From: Prunus persica
Lineage: Eukaryota > Streptophyta > Magnoliopsida > Rosales > Rosaceae
Assembly (NCBI RefSeq): GCF_000346465.2
Contig: NC_034016.1
Coordinates: forward strand, 17,864,563-17,928,562
Direction: 5' to 3'
Length of the DNA: 64,000 nucleotides
Position numbers and translations under genes: made by a program
Notes under the pieces: model-generated
Told to the model about the DNA's origin: nothing
What the model saw: the letters and a program-made list of their open reading frames with translations, nothing else
Database searches by the model: none
In this document: positions 45,015-55,668 of the stretch, one piece after another
How positions within the stretch are numbered: the first letter of the stretch is position 1
Layout: every line of letters begins with the position of its first letter

Positions 45015-46831
45015 TTCTTAATTTGTTTTTTGGTCCTTCAGTTTTTGACTATTTTGTATTTGACGCATGGCTAGCTAACATTTCTTGACAGGAAAATGGT
45101 ACGCGCCAAGAATATCAATTGGCGCCAGAAGGTGTGAGTCAGGCACAGTTGGCTGGGCAATTGTTCCAAAAGGTACTTGCTTTGTGTTTTAAGCATCCAA
45201 TTTTGTGGGTTTTGCTTTTATGTTTACAACTTTCTTGGATCATTATAATCATCTGATATGTCTTCTCTGGTCTTTTCATGGTTTTAAATGGTTCTGCTAA
45301 TTGACCACTGATATGAACAAGATGTAGTGGTTTAAAGGGTTTAATCAAGTGGAGACCAAGAAGGGGTTTGAAGATTTGATTTGATGAATTAACAAAGAAA
45401 ACCAATAGAAATTTGGAAATGTGAGTAGTTTGGTAGGCATAAACTAGAAGGCTTTATTGGTTGCCTGATGCATAATGCTGATATTGGTTGTTATTTAAGC
45501 TAAGAATTATGTAAGTTTAGTTAATGACTGTCTTGCATTGTATGTCAGGTACTTGAGGAAAATCACATACCGATTGAAAATGTTTGCATTTGCTACTCTC
45601 CGTTTTCGAGAACAACTCACACTGCTCAAGTAGTTGCATCTGTCTTGAACGTTCAATTTGAGGGTGCTCAATGTAAGGTAAGATGGTCCAGCCCCAAAGC
45701 TTCATACTAACTTATCTGTCAAACAAGTGATCCTTCCCCCTTGTTGCATTCATTATGAAGTTGATTTTTCTGGACAGGTGATGGAAAATCTTCGTGAACG
45801 CTCCTTTGGTCCTTCATATGAGCTTCTGTCACATGATAAAGTAAGTCTGTTGGTGCTGGTGTAGTTTTTCCACTGATTAACTGACAGACTAAAGGCTTGT
45901 CTGTATTGTTTGATTTTTAACTGGAGCTAAAATATAATCCTCCTATTCTGAGGCTGTCTTAATTCTCTTTTCCCTTTACCAATAGTATCACGATATATGG
46001 GCTCTTGATGAGAAAGATCCATTCACCAAGCCAGAAGGAGGAGAAAGTGTCAATGATGTTGCGTGTAGACTTGCAGAAGCTCTTGCAACTTTGGAGTCAC
46101 AATTTCAAGGGTAATTGTATATCTATTGATTTGGTATTCCTAATTTCCTGCATTGTATTCATGTTTGCAAAACATCTATAATAAATCTACAAGCATCTTA
46201 TGTGATGATATTTGACACTTTTACTCAGACTGTTTGAAAACCCCGTCAGTTGAATCAGTTCATCATGTTTCACATTGCATATCATCAGGCACATTGGATT
46301 GCAGAGGCATGAAATAAAATATATACAGTTGAGGGTGTGGCACTTAAAAGCCTATTTATAATTTCTATAGATAAAAAGCCATAAAACATCCATTCGGCAC
46401 TTAAGAGATTGAATTCGAAACTAATCAATCTGAGGAGGAGTAAGTTTGCAATTCTTGATAGAAATTCAGTTCAATTTTCAGTTAGGTCTCTTTTTCTGTT
46501 AGCTGTATAAGACACTATATCCAGCTGTGCGGTTGCTTTTCTCTTTCGACTTCCATTGTGTTTAATTAAGTCTTCCCCTTCATTGCCTGCGTATCATCTT
46601 AAGTGTGTGGTTGTCTGTTACATATGTTCAATCTACAGGTGCACCATCTTAGTTGTTAGTCATGGCGATACCCTACAAATCTTGCAGACAATCCTGAATG
46701 CTGCTAAGCTAAATGCAGGATCCAGTTACAATGACTTGGCATCGAGAATTCAAGCAGTTCAAACCCCTCCCGTCCTGTCACAGCACCGAAAATTTTCCCT
46801 GCTTACTGCAGAGCTCCGGGCAGTTATATGA
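44840..46831 (+). CDS. Histidine phosphatase (phosphoglycerate mutase-like) family protein
   Basis: Six exons: 44840-44977, 45092-45172, 45549-45677, 45778-45840, 45986-46110, 46639-46831. The product is 242 residues. The branch-1 histidine phosphatase signature is complete: L29-R30-H31-G32 with the phospho-accepting His31, SPFSRTTHTAQ carrying the second Arg, ENLRERSFG with the acidic residue, and VVSHGDT with the second catalytic His187. The start could instead be ATG 44882 (MAETTTFLSNRYWVLRHG), which matches the Arabidopsis relatives better and removes 14 residues. I keep the longer frame as reported and give the shorter as equally likely. It is too short for a glycolytic dPGM, so a general small-molecule or protein phosphatase is expected; the substrate is unknown. 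Confidence 0.88.
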
Positions 46832-47652
46832 GTATTACCTCTGAAGAAACTTTCAGCTTTTTCTTTGTAAGTTCTGAAAAACTGGGATAGTGTCATTGAA
46901 AAGGATTAAAATAACATTTATACATGTCATTAACGAAGAAATATCGTGTCACTTTGGAATTGTTAAATGGTTTTACCAATTTGCCAACCTTGGAGCCGTC
47001 ATCACTTTGGAAATTGTTGTCTACACAAGCTTTACATTCTCAATGAGTTTGGTTGACATCGCCTTGCTTTATCTTCCCCTTTTGCACTCAAGTAATTTCG
47101 TGAAGCAAAGAAATCAGCTTAAAAGCAACCCCAAAGATTAACTTGGCTTTCAAGTAATTGAGTTCTGGCTTAATTAGGATTCTTTTTATATGATGATCTC
47201 ACGGGATTCTTAGTTCCTTTACCTTAGTATTTGCCCCAACCTATTCCAATGATATTGGCAGTCCATTGTCAGGCCCCGTGTTAAAAACAAAGTTCAAACA
47301 ACAATTTCTGTAAGTTGGTAGATGACAAGCTCATAAGAAGTTTGATTTTATTGATTCAAGACCACACAGAAAAGGTAGAACTAATAAGAACATAAATGAG
47401 GTACAAACTACTGCTCCAATGGGCCTACAAAAAATAAAGTACAAATTAACCACCATTGCCACAGTTGCCGAATCATATCAACCTGTAATGGGGAAGAAGA
47501 TGAAAAGAGCATCGCACAAGGAAAAACGTGTAAAAAAAATAGAAAAACACAGAATGTCTCTAGAGTTCAAGTATGTCCATGCTGTCTAATTCCATAAAAA
47601 CCTTTGTTAGTTTGATGATGTAACACGCATATAGTGGTAGCCGATTGGGTTA
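46832..47652. other. 3' UTR and intergenic
   Basis: It holds the 3' UTR of the histidine phosphatase gene and the likely 3' UTR of microprotein A. No gene is seen. Confidence 0.45.
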
Positions 47653-47838
47653 CTATTGAATTTTATGTCGCCTTCGCTTCGATAGATGTACATCGCGGTG
47701 GACGTCCTCTGGTTTGTTGATAAATCTTTGATGGAGAAAACCAGCAAGGAGTATAAGAGAGACAAAAAAGAGAAGAACAAGAGAATACATTAGACCATAG
47801 AAAAGAACAACAAGGAGAAGCCCGAGAATATTAGACAT
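47653..47838 (-). CDS. Microprotein A, 61 residues, single membrane span
   Basis: An intronless ORF. Residues 5-35 are very hydrophobic (LGLLLVVLFYGLMYSLVLLF then FVSLILLAGFL), enough for one membrane helix. A basic tail follows (HQRFINKP, then VHLSKRRRHKIQ). Positive charges at the C terminus suggest an N-out or signal-anchor arrangement. A TATA-rich element (TATATAAAATATAT on the minus strand) lies at about 47911-47924, roughly 75 bp upstream, so transcription is plausible. It is homologous along the membrane segment to microprotein B on the opposite strand 0.9 kb away. Shared residues include LFY-x-L-x-YSLVL-x-FFV and the ending I-x-KP. I do not recognise the family. Homology between two copies is the main evidence that it is a real gene. 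Confidence 0.6.
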   Translation of the reverse strand: MSNILGLLLVVLFYGLMYSLVLLFFVSLILLAGFLHQRFINKPEDVHRDVHLSKRRRHKIQ

Positions 47839-47962
47839 TGATTCGTTCTTTTAATTTTCAGGCAAAAAGAGGATGAATTGAAGGATATTTTGATAAAGAC
47901 CAAAGAAGAGATATATTTTATATAAGGAGAGATCACGGCATAAGCTTAAATAGTAAAACGTA

Positions 47963-48036
47963 AGGAAAGCCTAACCCTATTTAAACTAGGAAAGCTTAAC
48001 CCTATTTAAACTAGGAAAGCTTAACCCTATTTGACT
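47963..48036 (+). repeat. Three tandem copies of a 25-bp repeat
   Basis: The unit starts AGGAAAGCYTAACCCTATTT. Copies are at 47963-47987, 47988-48012 and 48013-48036, the last one base short, followed by a broken fourth start (AGGAAATCATAAC). They lie about 40 bp beyond the TATA element of microprotein A. Confidence 0.85.
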
Positions 48037-48252
48037 AGGAAATCATAACTTTGAAAATAAAATCCACAAGAAATTAGGAATTGAGATACTATATAAAATA
48101 ATATAAAAATTTTAATACCTAATTCTATGATGTTTAGATATTAAGATCATTTAAATTGAATATGGTCAATATACTATTCACGTCATATAACTTATACAAA
48201 TAGGAAAATCGTAATTATATAATACGTAAACGATTTATACTATATAATCGTA

Positions 48253-48417
48253 CAGTCCCGATCTCTTGGACCACAGGAGTCCAAGAGATTTGTGGTCACT
48301 CACCGTTGGATGTAAATTCAAGGGTTCACTCAATTTTGAACTCCTTTTAAGAAACGAATATCCAACGGTGAGTGACCACAATCTCTTGAACTCCTGTGGT
48401 CCAAGAGATCAGGACTG
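48253..48417. mobile_element. Near-palindromic MITE with target-site duplication
   Basis: This is a 165-bp element whose two halves are inverted copies for about 60 bp: CAGTCC-C/T-GATCTCTTGGACC, then ACAGGAGT, then GTGGTCACTCACCGTTGGAT, with three or four differences. TATAATCGTA precedes it (48243-48252) and follows it (48418-48427), a perfect 10-bp duplication. Because the element edges also fit, 8 or 9 bp is possible. The size fits hAT or Mutator superfamilies. It sits between the two microprotein ORFs. Confidence 0.85.
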
Positions 48418-48599
48418 TATAATCGTATACCAATATCATACAATAATTTCTCACTTGGTTGAAATACATCACCACAAAAGTTCGTTTTTTAGAGCTTGTT
48501 GTACTACTACTAAAGACAAATTAGAAACAGCTGGTTGCGGATTATTGGCTACCATATCAATCGTACGTTCAACCACAGCAGCATGCACATTGCAACACA

Positions 48600-48604
<5 letters not shown>

Positions 48605-48638
<34 letters not shown>
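48605..48638 (+). repeat. (CT)n microsatellite in leader of microprotein B
   Basis: An uninterrupted CT dinucleotide run lies about 90-125 bp upstream of the microprotein B start. CT runs are common in plant core promoters and 5' UTRs. Confidence 0.8.
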
Positions 48639-48729
48639 AAATGAGGGACGCCAGTCATTTTATGAAATCAAAAAGTTTCTAAATATCAAAAACCCTACAG
48701 TCCTTCCTCTCAAAGAAAAGCAAATAACA

Positions 48730-48882
48730 ATGCCTGTTCTTCTCATTGTTCTTCTTTTCTATGTTCTAATTTATTCTCTGGTTCTTTTTTTCTTTGTTGC
48801 TCTTCTCTATCTTGTTGGGTTTCTTTACAGAAAAATGTTCATCAAACCAAGGGTCGTCTACAGAATTGTTTCTGGGTTTTAA
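48730..48882 (+). CDS. Microprotein B, 50 residues, single membrane span
   Basis: An intronless 50-codon ORF starting in a good plant context (AACAATGCC). Residues 3-32 are hydrophobic (VLLIVLLFYVLIYSLVLFFF then VALLYLVGFLY). A basic end follows (RKMFIKPRVVYRIVSGF). It aligns with microprotein A: LLIVLLFYVLIYSLVLFFFV against LLLVVLFYGLMYSLVLLFFV, and MFIKP against FINKP, and then diverges. Nucleotide identity over the shared part is about three quarters by eye. The B tail is shorter and less charged. Divergent orientation suggests an inverted duplication. No named family is recognised, and the role is unknown beyond a probable membrane location. Confidence 0.55.
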   Translation: MPVLLIVLLFYVLIYSLVLFFFVALLYLVGFLYRKMFIKPRVVYRIVSGF

Positions 48883-49912
48883 GTGTTCTTGTTGAGTACT
48901 TTGCTTTCTTTTTGCCCATTTTCTTTATCTCACCATAATATCTGTCCTCATGGGTGGTTTTTTCTACTGCCCTAATGGCGCCTTCAGATGATATCAAATT
49001 CGTCGGGAGCTCCAGATCTGTTTGAAGGTTAGCCTCACTGCGCCAGCTGATGAGTTTGTTCACCCAGAAAATCAATCTCTTTTTTCTTTTTCTTTTTGGT
49101 CAAGTGGTGGTGGAAGCCCAAACAAGAAAGAAAATCAACTATCACCGTCTGCCTCCGGGTTCAAGTAGGATTACAACTTCCTCAGTGACTTTCTTTTTGT
49201 TCTTTTATTTTACTGGGGATTTTTTGTTCTTGATCAAATAGTGAAAGAGCCAAGAAAATGTTCAAATGAGCTCAAGACAAAGGTGGTGGAATTTTTATGG
49301 AAATATATGAAGTGTTGTGGATGTGATGTGATCCTTCAAAACACTTTTTTCTGAGTTGTATTGCAGCTTTAGTTTATTAATTATTGATTATCCTTTTATC
49401 AATGTTCTGTTTGTTTGCTTTTTTTTTTTTTTTTTAAAAAAGGGAGAAATAATAAGCCTAGGAAAGGAAATGTAAAACCCTAAAACGCAGTCCATTGCAC
49501 CCATAAAAGTCCAGACCCACCTGAGAGCTTGGCATAATCATAAATTACAATGCCTTACTGCATTTGCTGAAGGAAAGAAAAAAAATAAACGAGTTTGAGT
49601 CCCCTTCTCCGAAAAAAAAAAGGTATAAATTCTAAGTTTTGCTGTTACAATTACTGTCCGCAAAATAAATGTGCAAATTACATCATCCTAAATAAAATGT
49701 TTCCTCTAGACACCATTTACAATTCTCATGCCTCTAGCAAAAAAAAGTAACCCCAGGCAAGAGTTCTCACCATCCTCGTGTATAAAAATGAAATGGAAGA
49801 AACAATAAGACAACCCCTTGAGATAAAAATATAGCCAAGCAGACAACAATGGATTACCCACAGGCCAGGCCACAGCATCTGATGATAAAACTGCCATGAT
49901 CATATTCCTCTT
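48883..49912. other. Intergenic / 3' UTRs
   Basis: AT-rich with long T and A runs (for example 49420-49440). No gene is supported. The right part is 3' UTR of the LAZ1-like gene. Confidence 0.45.
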
Positions 49913-52900
49913 CTAATCTTTGGTTACCCACCTACGGCCTGTTACCTGATACCCACTGTAACTTTGATCACTACTGCTCTCTCCCCCACTTTCTGCACTG
50001 GTATATCCAGATTTTCGACGATGCTTCTTTCCCCTTGCAACCCCACTGTCACTCATGCTTCCATTCAAAAGAGGGTCATCTATCCCACGAATCAACTTCT
50101 GTGCTGGTGATGATGCCGTTATAAAACTGTCATCTTTCGTTTTTCTTTTCTCTTTGTCATGTCTCTTAATGTTTTGGGAGATCTTGTGTAGCTTCTCATT
50201 GAACCTGGTGATCCCCTTCTCTACCGGCTCTACTGCCTGTGTTACTGTGAACCTCACATCTTTCACAATCTGTAGTAGAAGCAAAGAGCAGATTCAGAAC
50301 TAAGTCTAAATAAGATCAGTATTGTGCAAATTCTTATTGGCTATACTTTGTTTTAATATATTTCATAATAACCCTTGCTTCAGAATCTGTTGACATCTAT
50401 TAGTTCCATATTCCAGGATATATTCAAATTTGTACTGTAAGACTAAAAAGATGACTTACATATTCCCCGCCACCAACGAAAACGTCCCGAACACTTTCTC
50501 TTATGGTCATTCCGCTCCTGACATCAATGTCAGGATTGGGAAGGCGTAGCTTCGTGGGGCGTTCACTGTCCCTAACCTCCTCGGGATCCAAAGGACTGTC
50601 AGCCGATACATAGTCTCCAAGAACTGAGACACTTCCAGTGTAACGATCTCCCATCAGCTCATAACGCTTTGCAGGAAACACATATAGGTGAACAACAGAA
50701 GCAATGCCCATCTGTGCAGAATGAAAACACAGAACTGTTAAACTAAAACATGTTGCATGAAAATGGTAACGGGAATGAATATTTTAACTCACATTCTTAA
50801 TAACTTTGAAGACCACATTAACTCAAGAGTTTAAGGGAGAATAAATTATCATTGCGAAGACTATAATAGTGCATAAAGATTGAAAAGACACAATAACATG
50901 TGCTGTTCTGACATGTTAATTGATTTACCCAACATTCTGCATCATTAACATTCTACCTCTATACAAATGATGAAGTCCTGAACACTTGACTTAAACTGTA
51001 AGCCTTGAGCTATAGGGCTTTTGAACAAACCCAGGGCATAAAGAAGAGCAATTGCCACGCCTTGCCACCATGTCAAAAAAACAATTGATTTAAATGTCAA
51101 AAACTTGGCTAATGGTTTTATGTGAGCTAGTTCATCTTTTGTAACAGCGTAAAATTGAACAAGACAGTACAACGCCCATGACTGACTAAAATTTAGAACC
51201 ACCGCAAGATAAGGATACCTGCAAACAAAAGAAAATTATGGCCATTAGATTCCCTCTGTGTTAAAAGAGCTTCTTGGGAAAAAAAATACAAACAAACCAA
51301 CTTATCCTATCACATATAACTGCCAATTACGTGCACCATTTCAAATTACAAATGCTTTTCCAAAAACAATTGAGATTCACTTACCCACATCCCCATTTAA
51401 ATTCTCCTTCACAATATACACCAAAAGCTTCAAGGATAACAGCTAAAATAGCACTGAGAGACTTAATTAACATCTGGCAGAAGATAAAAAGTGAATTTAT
51501 GTTATATAAGGGAAATGAAATTAGAGAACAAGAAACAACAGAAAGTAATTAAAAAAAATTCAAAGTGATGGTAAACATACATACTGAACAATTCCAAATT
51601 TGACAATTTGGTAAAACCATTGACCAAGTTTCCATGGTTTCAAGATATAATTCAATGGAAAAGGATGCTTAACAGTTCCCTTTTCAGAACTATATTCTAA
51701 TAGGGGAGTCTTAGAACTTGCACGTCCTTCCCTTTCCATAAACTCGATAGTCCTCTCTTCCCCACCTTAGAAGAAGAAAAATATATATACAAAAGGAAAA
51801 TGTCAAAAGCGCAAAAACATAAACAAGGGAAGCAAAGAAGTATCTTTGTCTATTAAAACAGAAAGGACTACAAATTGAAAAGGGAAAACATCTTGGACAT
51901 TTATGTGCACCATCAAACATTGATTACTTGAACTTCCCATATAAAGACTAGGATTAAAAGTGGCAACTGTAATAAATTGATATAGTCATTATATGATGGC
52001 TCCGTCCATAATAGGTATTTATTTGTGCATCTATCTAGAGAGAGAGAGAGAGAATTGAATGTGTATCATACTGGTGCGTGAACAGTGAAATCTTGTCCAC
52101 ATTCAATTAAAGATTGTTAACATCTGAATTCTGATTAACATTTACTAGCATAAAGCATCTACATTTTAAGTTTTGATGACGTGTTAGCTAAAGCTTCTAA
52201 ACTTTATGAAACTCTACATAAACAATGGTGTTGTAAAAGCTCTTGAAAATGACATACCCAAGCATGCAACCAGGTATCTTCCAAAGCAATACATGGCAAA
52301 GGATTCATAGCAATCCCGTAGAATCTCGCAATCAACGCTTATCGATGGGTTCACCAACGATATTAACTGTAAACAACAACCAAATTAGAATCTTACAAAC
52401 AACAAAAATGCCAACAATCTGAGGCAGAATACTTTTTCCGTAACACAGACATACAAGTACAATCAATAATAAGCAACAATGATACTTTTAAAGCTAATAT
52501 ATGAACTTAATCTTCACAAATGAACGGTAGCAGCAACTTAATGAACAATACATGTATATTCAACTCATCATCTTCCAGATGTGTCGAAAAGAAACACAGA
52601 TGTTTGAGAACCAAAGAAATATATATATCAAAATTGATAAACTCAACATCTTTCGTATGTTAAATCTGAATTGAAGGTTCACCGTGCACATTAAACAACA
52701 AACTATTTTGCCGCAAACATTCTCCTTGACAGTAACTAAAAGCACAAACGTCATGTGTACACCATAATTCCTCTTTTTCCTGAACTGCTTTCCCTACCTT
52801 TTCTCTCCTATCCCTCTTTTCAAAACTAACTTATATGTTTTTGTGAATCCTATAACCCCAAATAGAGGCCTGACTTAAAAAGAAACAAAGAATTATGTGA

Positions 52901-53291
52901 TTCCACATGGTTCTTTATTAAAATAAAAGAATAAACATTTATATCGAAACAAAAATAAATTTAAACCAAAAAAACTTACTGATTCTACTGCATAGCATGG
53001 AACCATGAGGACAACACCAATTAAAAACTTTTGCTCCTGAACACAAACCAAAATGGTAAAATGCATGTCCATTAGCAATACATCAATATTGAAGCATGCA
53101 CATTTTAAATATAATTTGTATCATTGACGAATGAATACCTCAGGAAGTTTGTATGCAGAAAGGTGCTCAAACACAAGATATATTGAAAGAGTAAGAGTGA
53201 TGAGTACAAAAACACCGGAAACTAGACTTGCCCACGTAGGAGGTGTGTAGGCCAACTGGGTAATGAGATCGATAAATGGTGTTATCTTCAT
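49913..53291 (-). CDS. LAZ1-like DUF300 (OSTalpha/TMEM184) membrane protein
   Basis: Eight minus-strand exons: 53291-53139, 53036-52980, 52366-52258, 51765-51581, 51473-51385, 51218-50957, 50711-50460, 50269-49913. The product is 487 residues. The start is fixed by an in-frame TAA a few codons upstream. The family has a seven-helix solute-transporter-alpha fold. LAZ1 acts at the vacuolar membrane in brassinosteroid signalling and in hypersensitive cell death. Seen: first helix WASLVSGVFVLITLTLSIYL; the conserved EQKFLIGVVLMVPCYAVES and LVNPSISVDCEILRDCYESF; AMYCFGRYLVACLGGEERTI; and FLTWWQGVAIALLYALG. The long cytoplasmic tail from about residue 300 has the plant-specific VRDVFVGGGEYIVKDVRFTV segment and a Ser-rich basic end. 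Branch assignment among the LAZ1 homologues is uncertain. Confidence 0.92.
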
Positions 53292-54540
53292 CAGCTGTGT
53301 TTCCTTTTAACCAGCCTATATTCTCAAATATTGCCAGCATAATGGAATCATCAATTCACAAACATATGCATAAGGTGCTGAATCACCAGACCACAGACTA
53401 TGGACCTGTTCACCCAGACGATGAATAATAAGCATAAATTGATAGTTACAAATTACATAGATACCAAAACACACAACCTAATATATGGTATTCATGCAAA
53501 GTACAAAAAAAAGGTTGGCAAGGAAACAAAATGGGAAAATGGGTGCAAGGAAAACCAGAAACTAATGCCATAATTTGTTCAGAGATCACCACTCCACTGC
53601 ATGCCTAAGCTGTGCGTGTGTTACCATTACACCAAACCATTATAATGCATATATTCTTGTACATTTTATCATACAAACCATACTCAGTCAAAAACTGGCA
53701 GCTCAAACCAGCAGAGAAAAAAGTGCTAGGAATGGTCCCCCGAAAGTGCATTATCAGTCTTTGGGATTTCTAATAATACCCATAAACACTGCATATAAGA
53801 ATCATTTTCACAAAATACAATTGGATTTTTTCAGTAATTATTCCAATTCAACAATTTCAGAAGTCAATAGTGGACAAAAACAAAATCAACTTTTTGTACA
53901 TTGGAAATCAATTAGATCAATCACATAAGAAAGAGAGGGGGAAAATCCAGAAGAACTGTAACAAATTTGAAATCATGAAAAGACAAAAAAGAACAGAAGA
54001 TATTCAATCTAATTATATTAGGTTATTAACAAAAAGGTAAAAACTCAGCTCGACTAACAAACATGAGCTCATTTAGGTCCAGTTGCTCAGATAATGGAAG
54101 TCAAATACATTAAAGGAAGTAAATTGAAATAATTTTCCCACACTTTACCAGCGACCAAGCAGATTATTCAGAAACTAAAAGCATATGAACTGATTGCCGA
54201 TGTCAATTAATCAGATAATCCAATCAATATGATGGAGGTAAATGAGGAAGATAAGGCTCCGAGACCACTTACAGAGCTTCGTCGACTTGGCCACAGAGAG
54301 AGAAGTATCATTCTTGTGAAAATAAAGTGGACAATATAAACCTCACGAAATTCGCATTGTAGAACCATCTGAAACTTGACACGGACGCGGCACGTGACAC
54401 CTCTTCTAACGGAGTGAGTGGAGAGATTCTTTTTTTTTTTTTTCTTTTCTTTTTTAACAAAATTATATTCTAAACTATTCCAGGAAGAGGATAATCCATC
54501 GAGAGTAGGAGCGAACACACTATTTTGATCAACGGACTAA
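53292..54540 (-). promoter_or_regulatory. 5' leader and promoter of the LAZ1-like gene
   Basis: On the minus strand a donor-like GAAGCTCT/GTAAGTGG near 54273 and an acceptor-like GAACAG before GTCCATAGTCTGTGG near 53409 suggest a 5' UTR intron of about 0.85 kb. A GCACGTGACA G-box/ABRE lies near 54391. No other gene is visible. Confidence 0.4.
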
Positions 54541-55668
54541 TCTCTGTCTTTTTTCTTTATTTTTAGTTTAATAGTATATTGTAAATTTTTAAGTGAAATA
54601 AGTTTAATGAAGTGATCATTCGTGCTGAAAACCGGAATACCAAAATAGTACATATCATATTATTTATTCAAATAATACTTTTTCTCTCTTATATATATGT
54701 GGTGTTCTCTCTTATATATATTGGTTGCTTAGACTCTGCATTTTTTTCCTATCATTTTTTAAAATGAATTTGAATTCTATCTTGGCATGGTTCAACTTTG
54801 TATCCGAATTACAAAGATGAACGTATTAATGATATGATTTTTTTAAATAATAATGAATGGATGGAGCCATGGTTTCTCCAGGTAGCAGGTGCAATGGGAA
54901 CCATGTGGCCTCGCTGTGTTCTTGCAATGTGAAACATGTGGGCACGTTGTTCATGGAATGTGAAATATGTGTCTTGAATATCAACTACTTATCAAACTTG
55001 TTGTAGCCATTTATTTCTAATCATGACGGCGGATTGTCTAAATGCGCAGGAGAAAATGTACTACCTTTTCACAAGAGATTTCATATTGTATTTAGGGTAA
55101 GTGTGGTTTTGGTTATATTTAACACCTTAAATTAATGTAGCATTTCAATTCAGATTTCTTTCGATTTAAATCTCAAATTAGTAGTACAATTGAATCGAAT
55201 TAAAGACTAGTAGGGTCTAACTTAATGAAAAATGATATTAATCTATAGACAATTAAGTTCGAACCTTCATAATTCCTTGATGATGTGCATTCCTAATTTT
55301 GACAATAAGAAAAAACTAATTTAAAGATTAATTTAATTTGGATTTTAAACTTTAATTTGAGAGAGGAAAAAAAGTCATCCAGCTTAATGGTTTAAAAATT
55401 ATGAATGAGAGAGCTGAGAACAAGAGTCAAATTTCTACTACTGTTGGATGTGATGTGAGCATAATTAAGTGCTTTTTTTTACCACTGAAATTTGAAGCTC
55501 TAGAACCCCGACACACGAGTTGTAAAACGGAGTTAACAAACAATTCTGGCATGTAAATAAGGCGCGTGAAGTGAACGAAACGACACCGTCGCCAGACGAT
55601 TTAAAGAATTGGAAGAGAAAAGCATCCAGCTTTCTTTCCACAACATCACTCTCGGTCTCAGATAGAAA
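54541..55668. other. Intergenic upstream of the EF-hand gene
   Basis: AT-rich with no supported gene or well-bounded repeat. TATATATATG occurs near 54691. Confidence 0.4.

Noticed and set aside
46890..47141. 83-codon frame downstream of the histidine phosphatase gene
   Set aside because: It lies in the probable 3' UTR; composition is unremarkable and there is no homologue I recognise.
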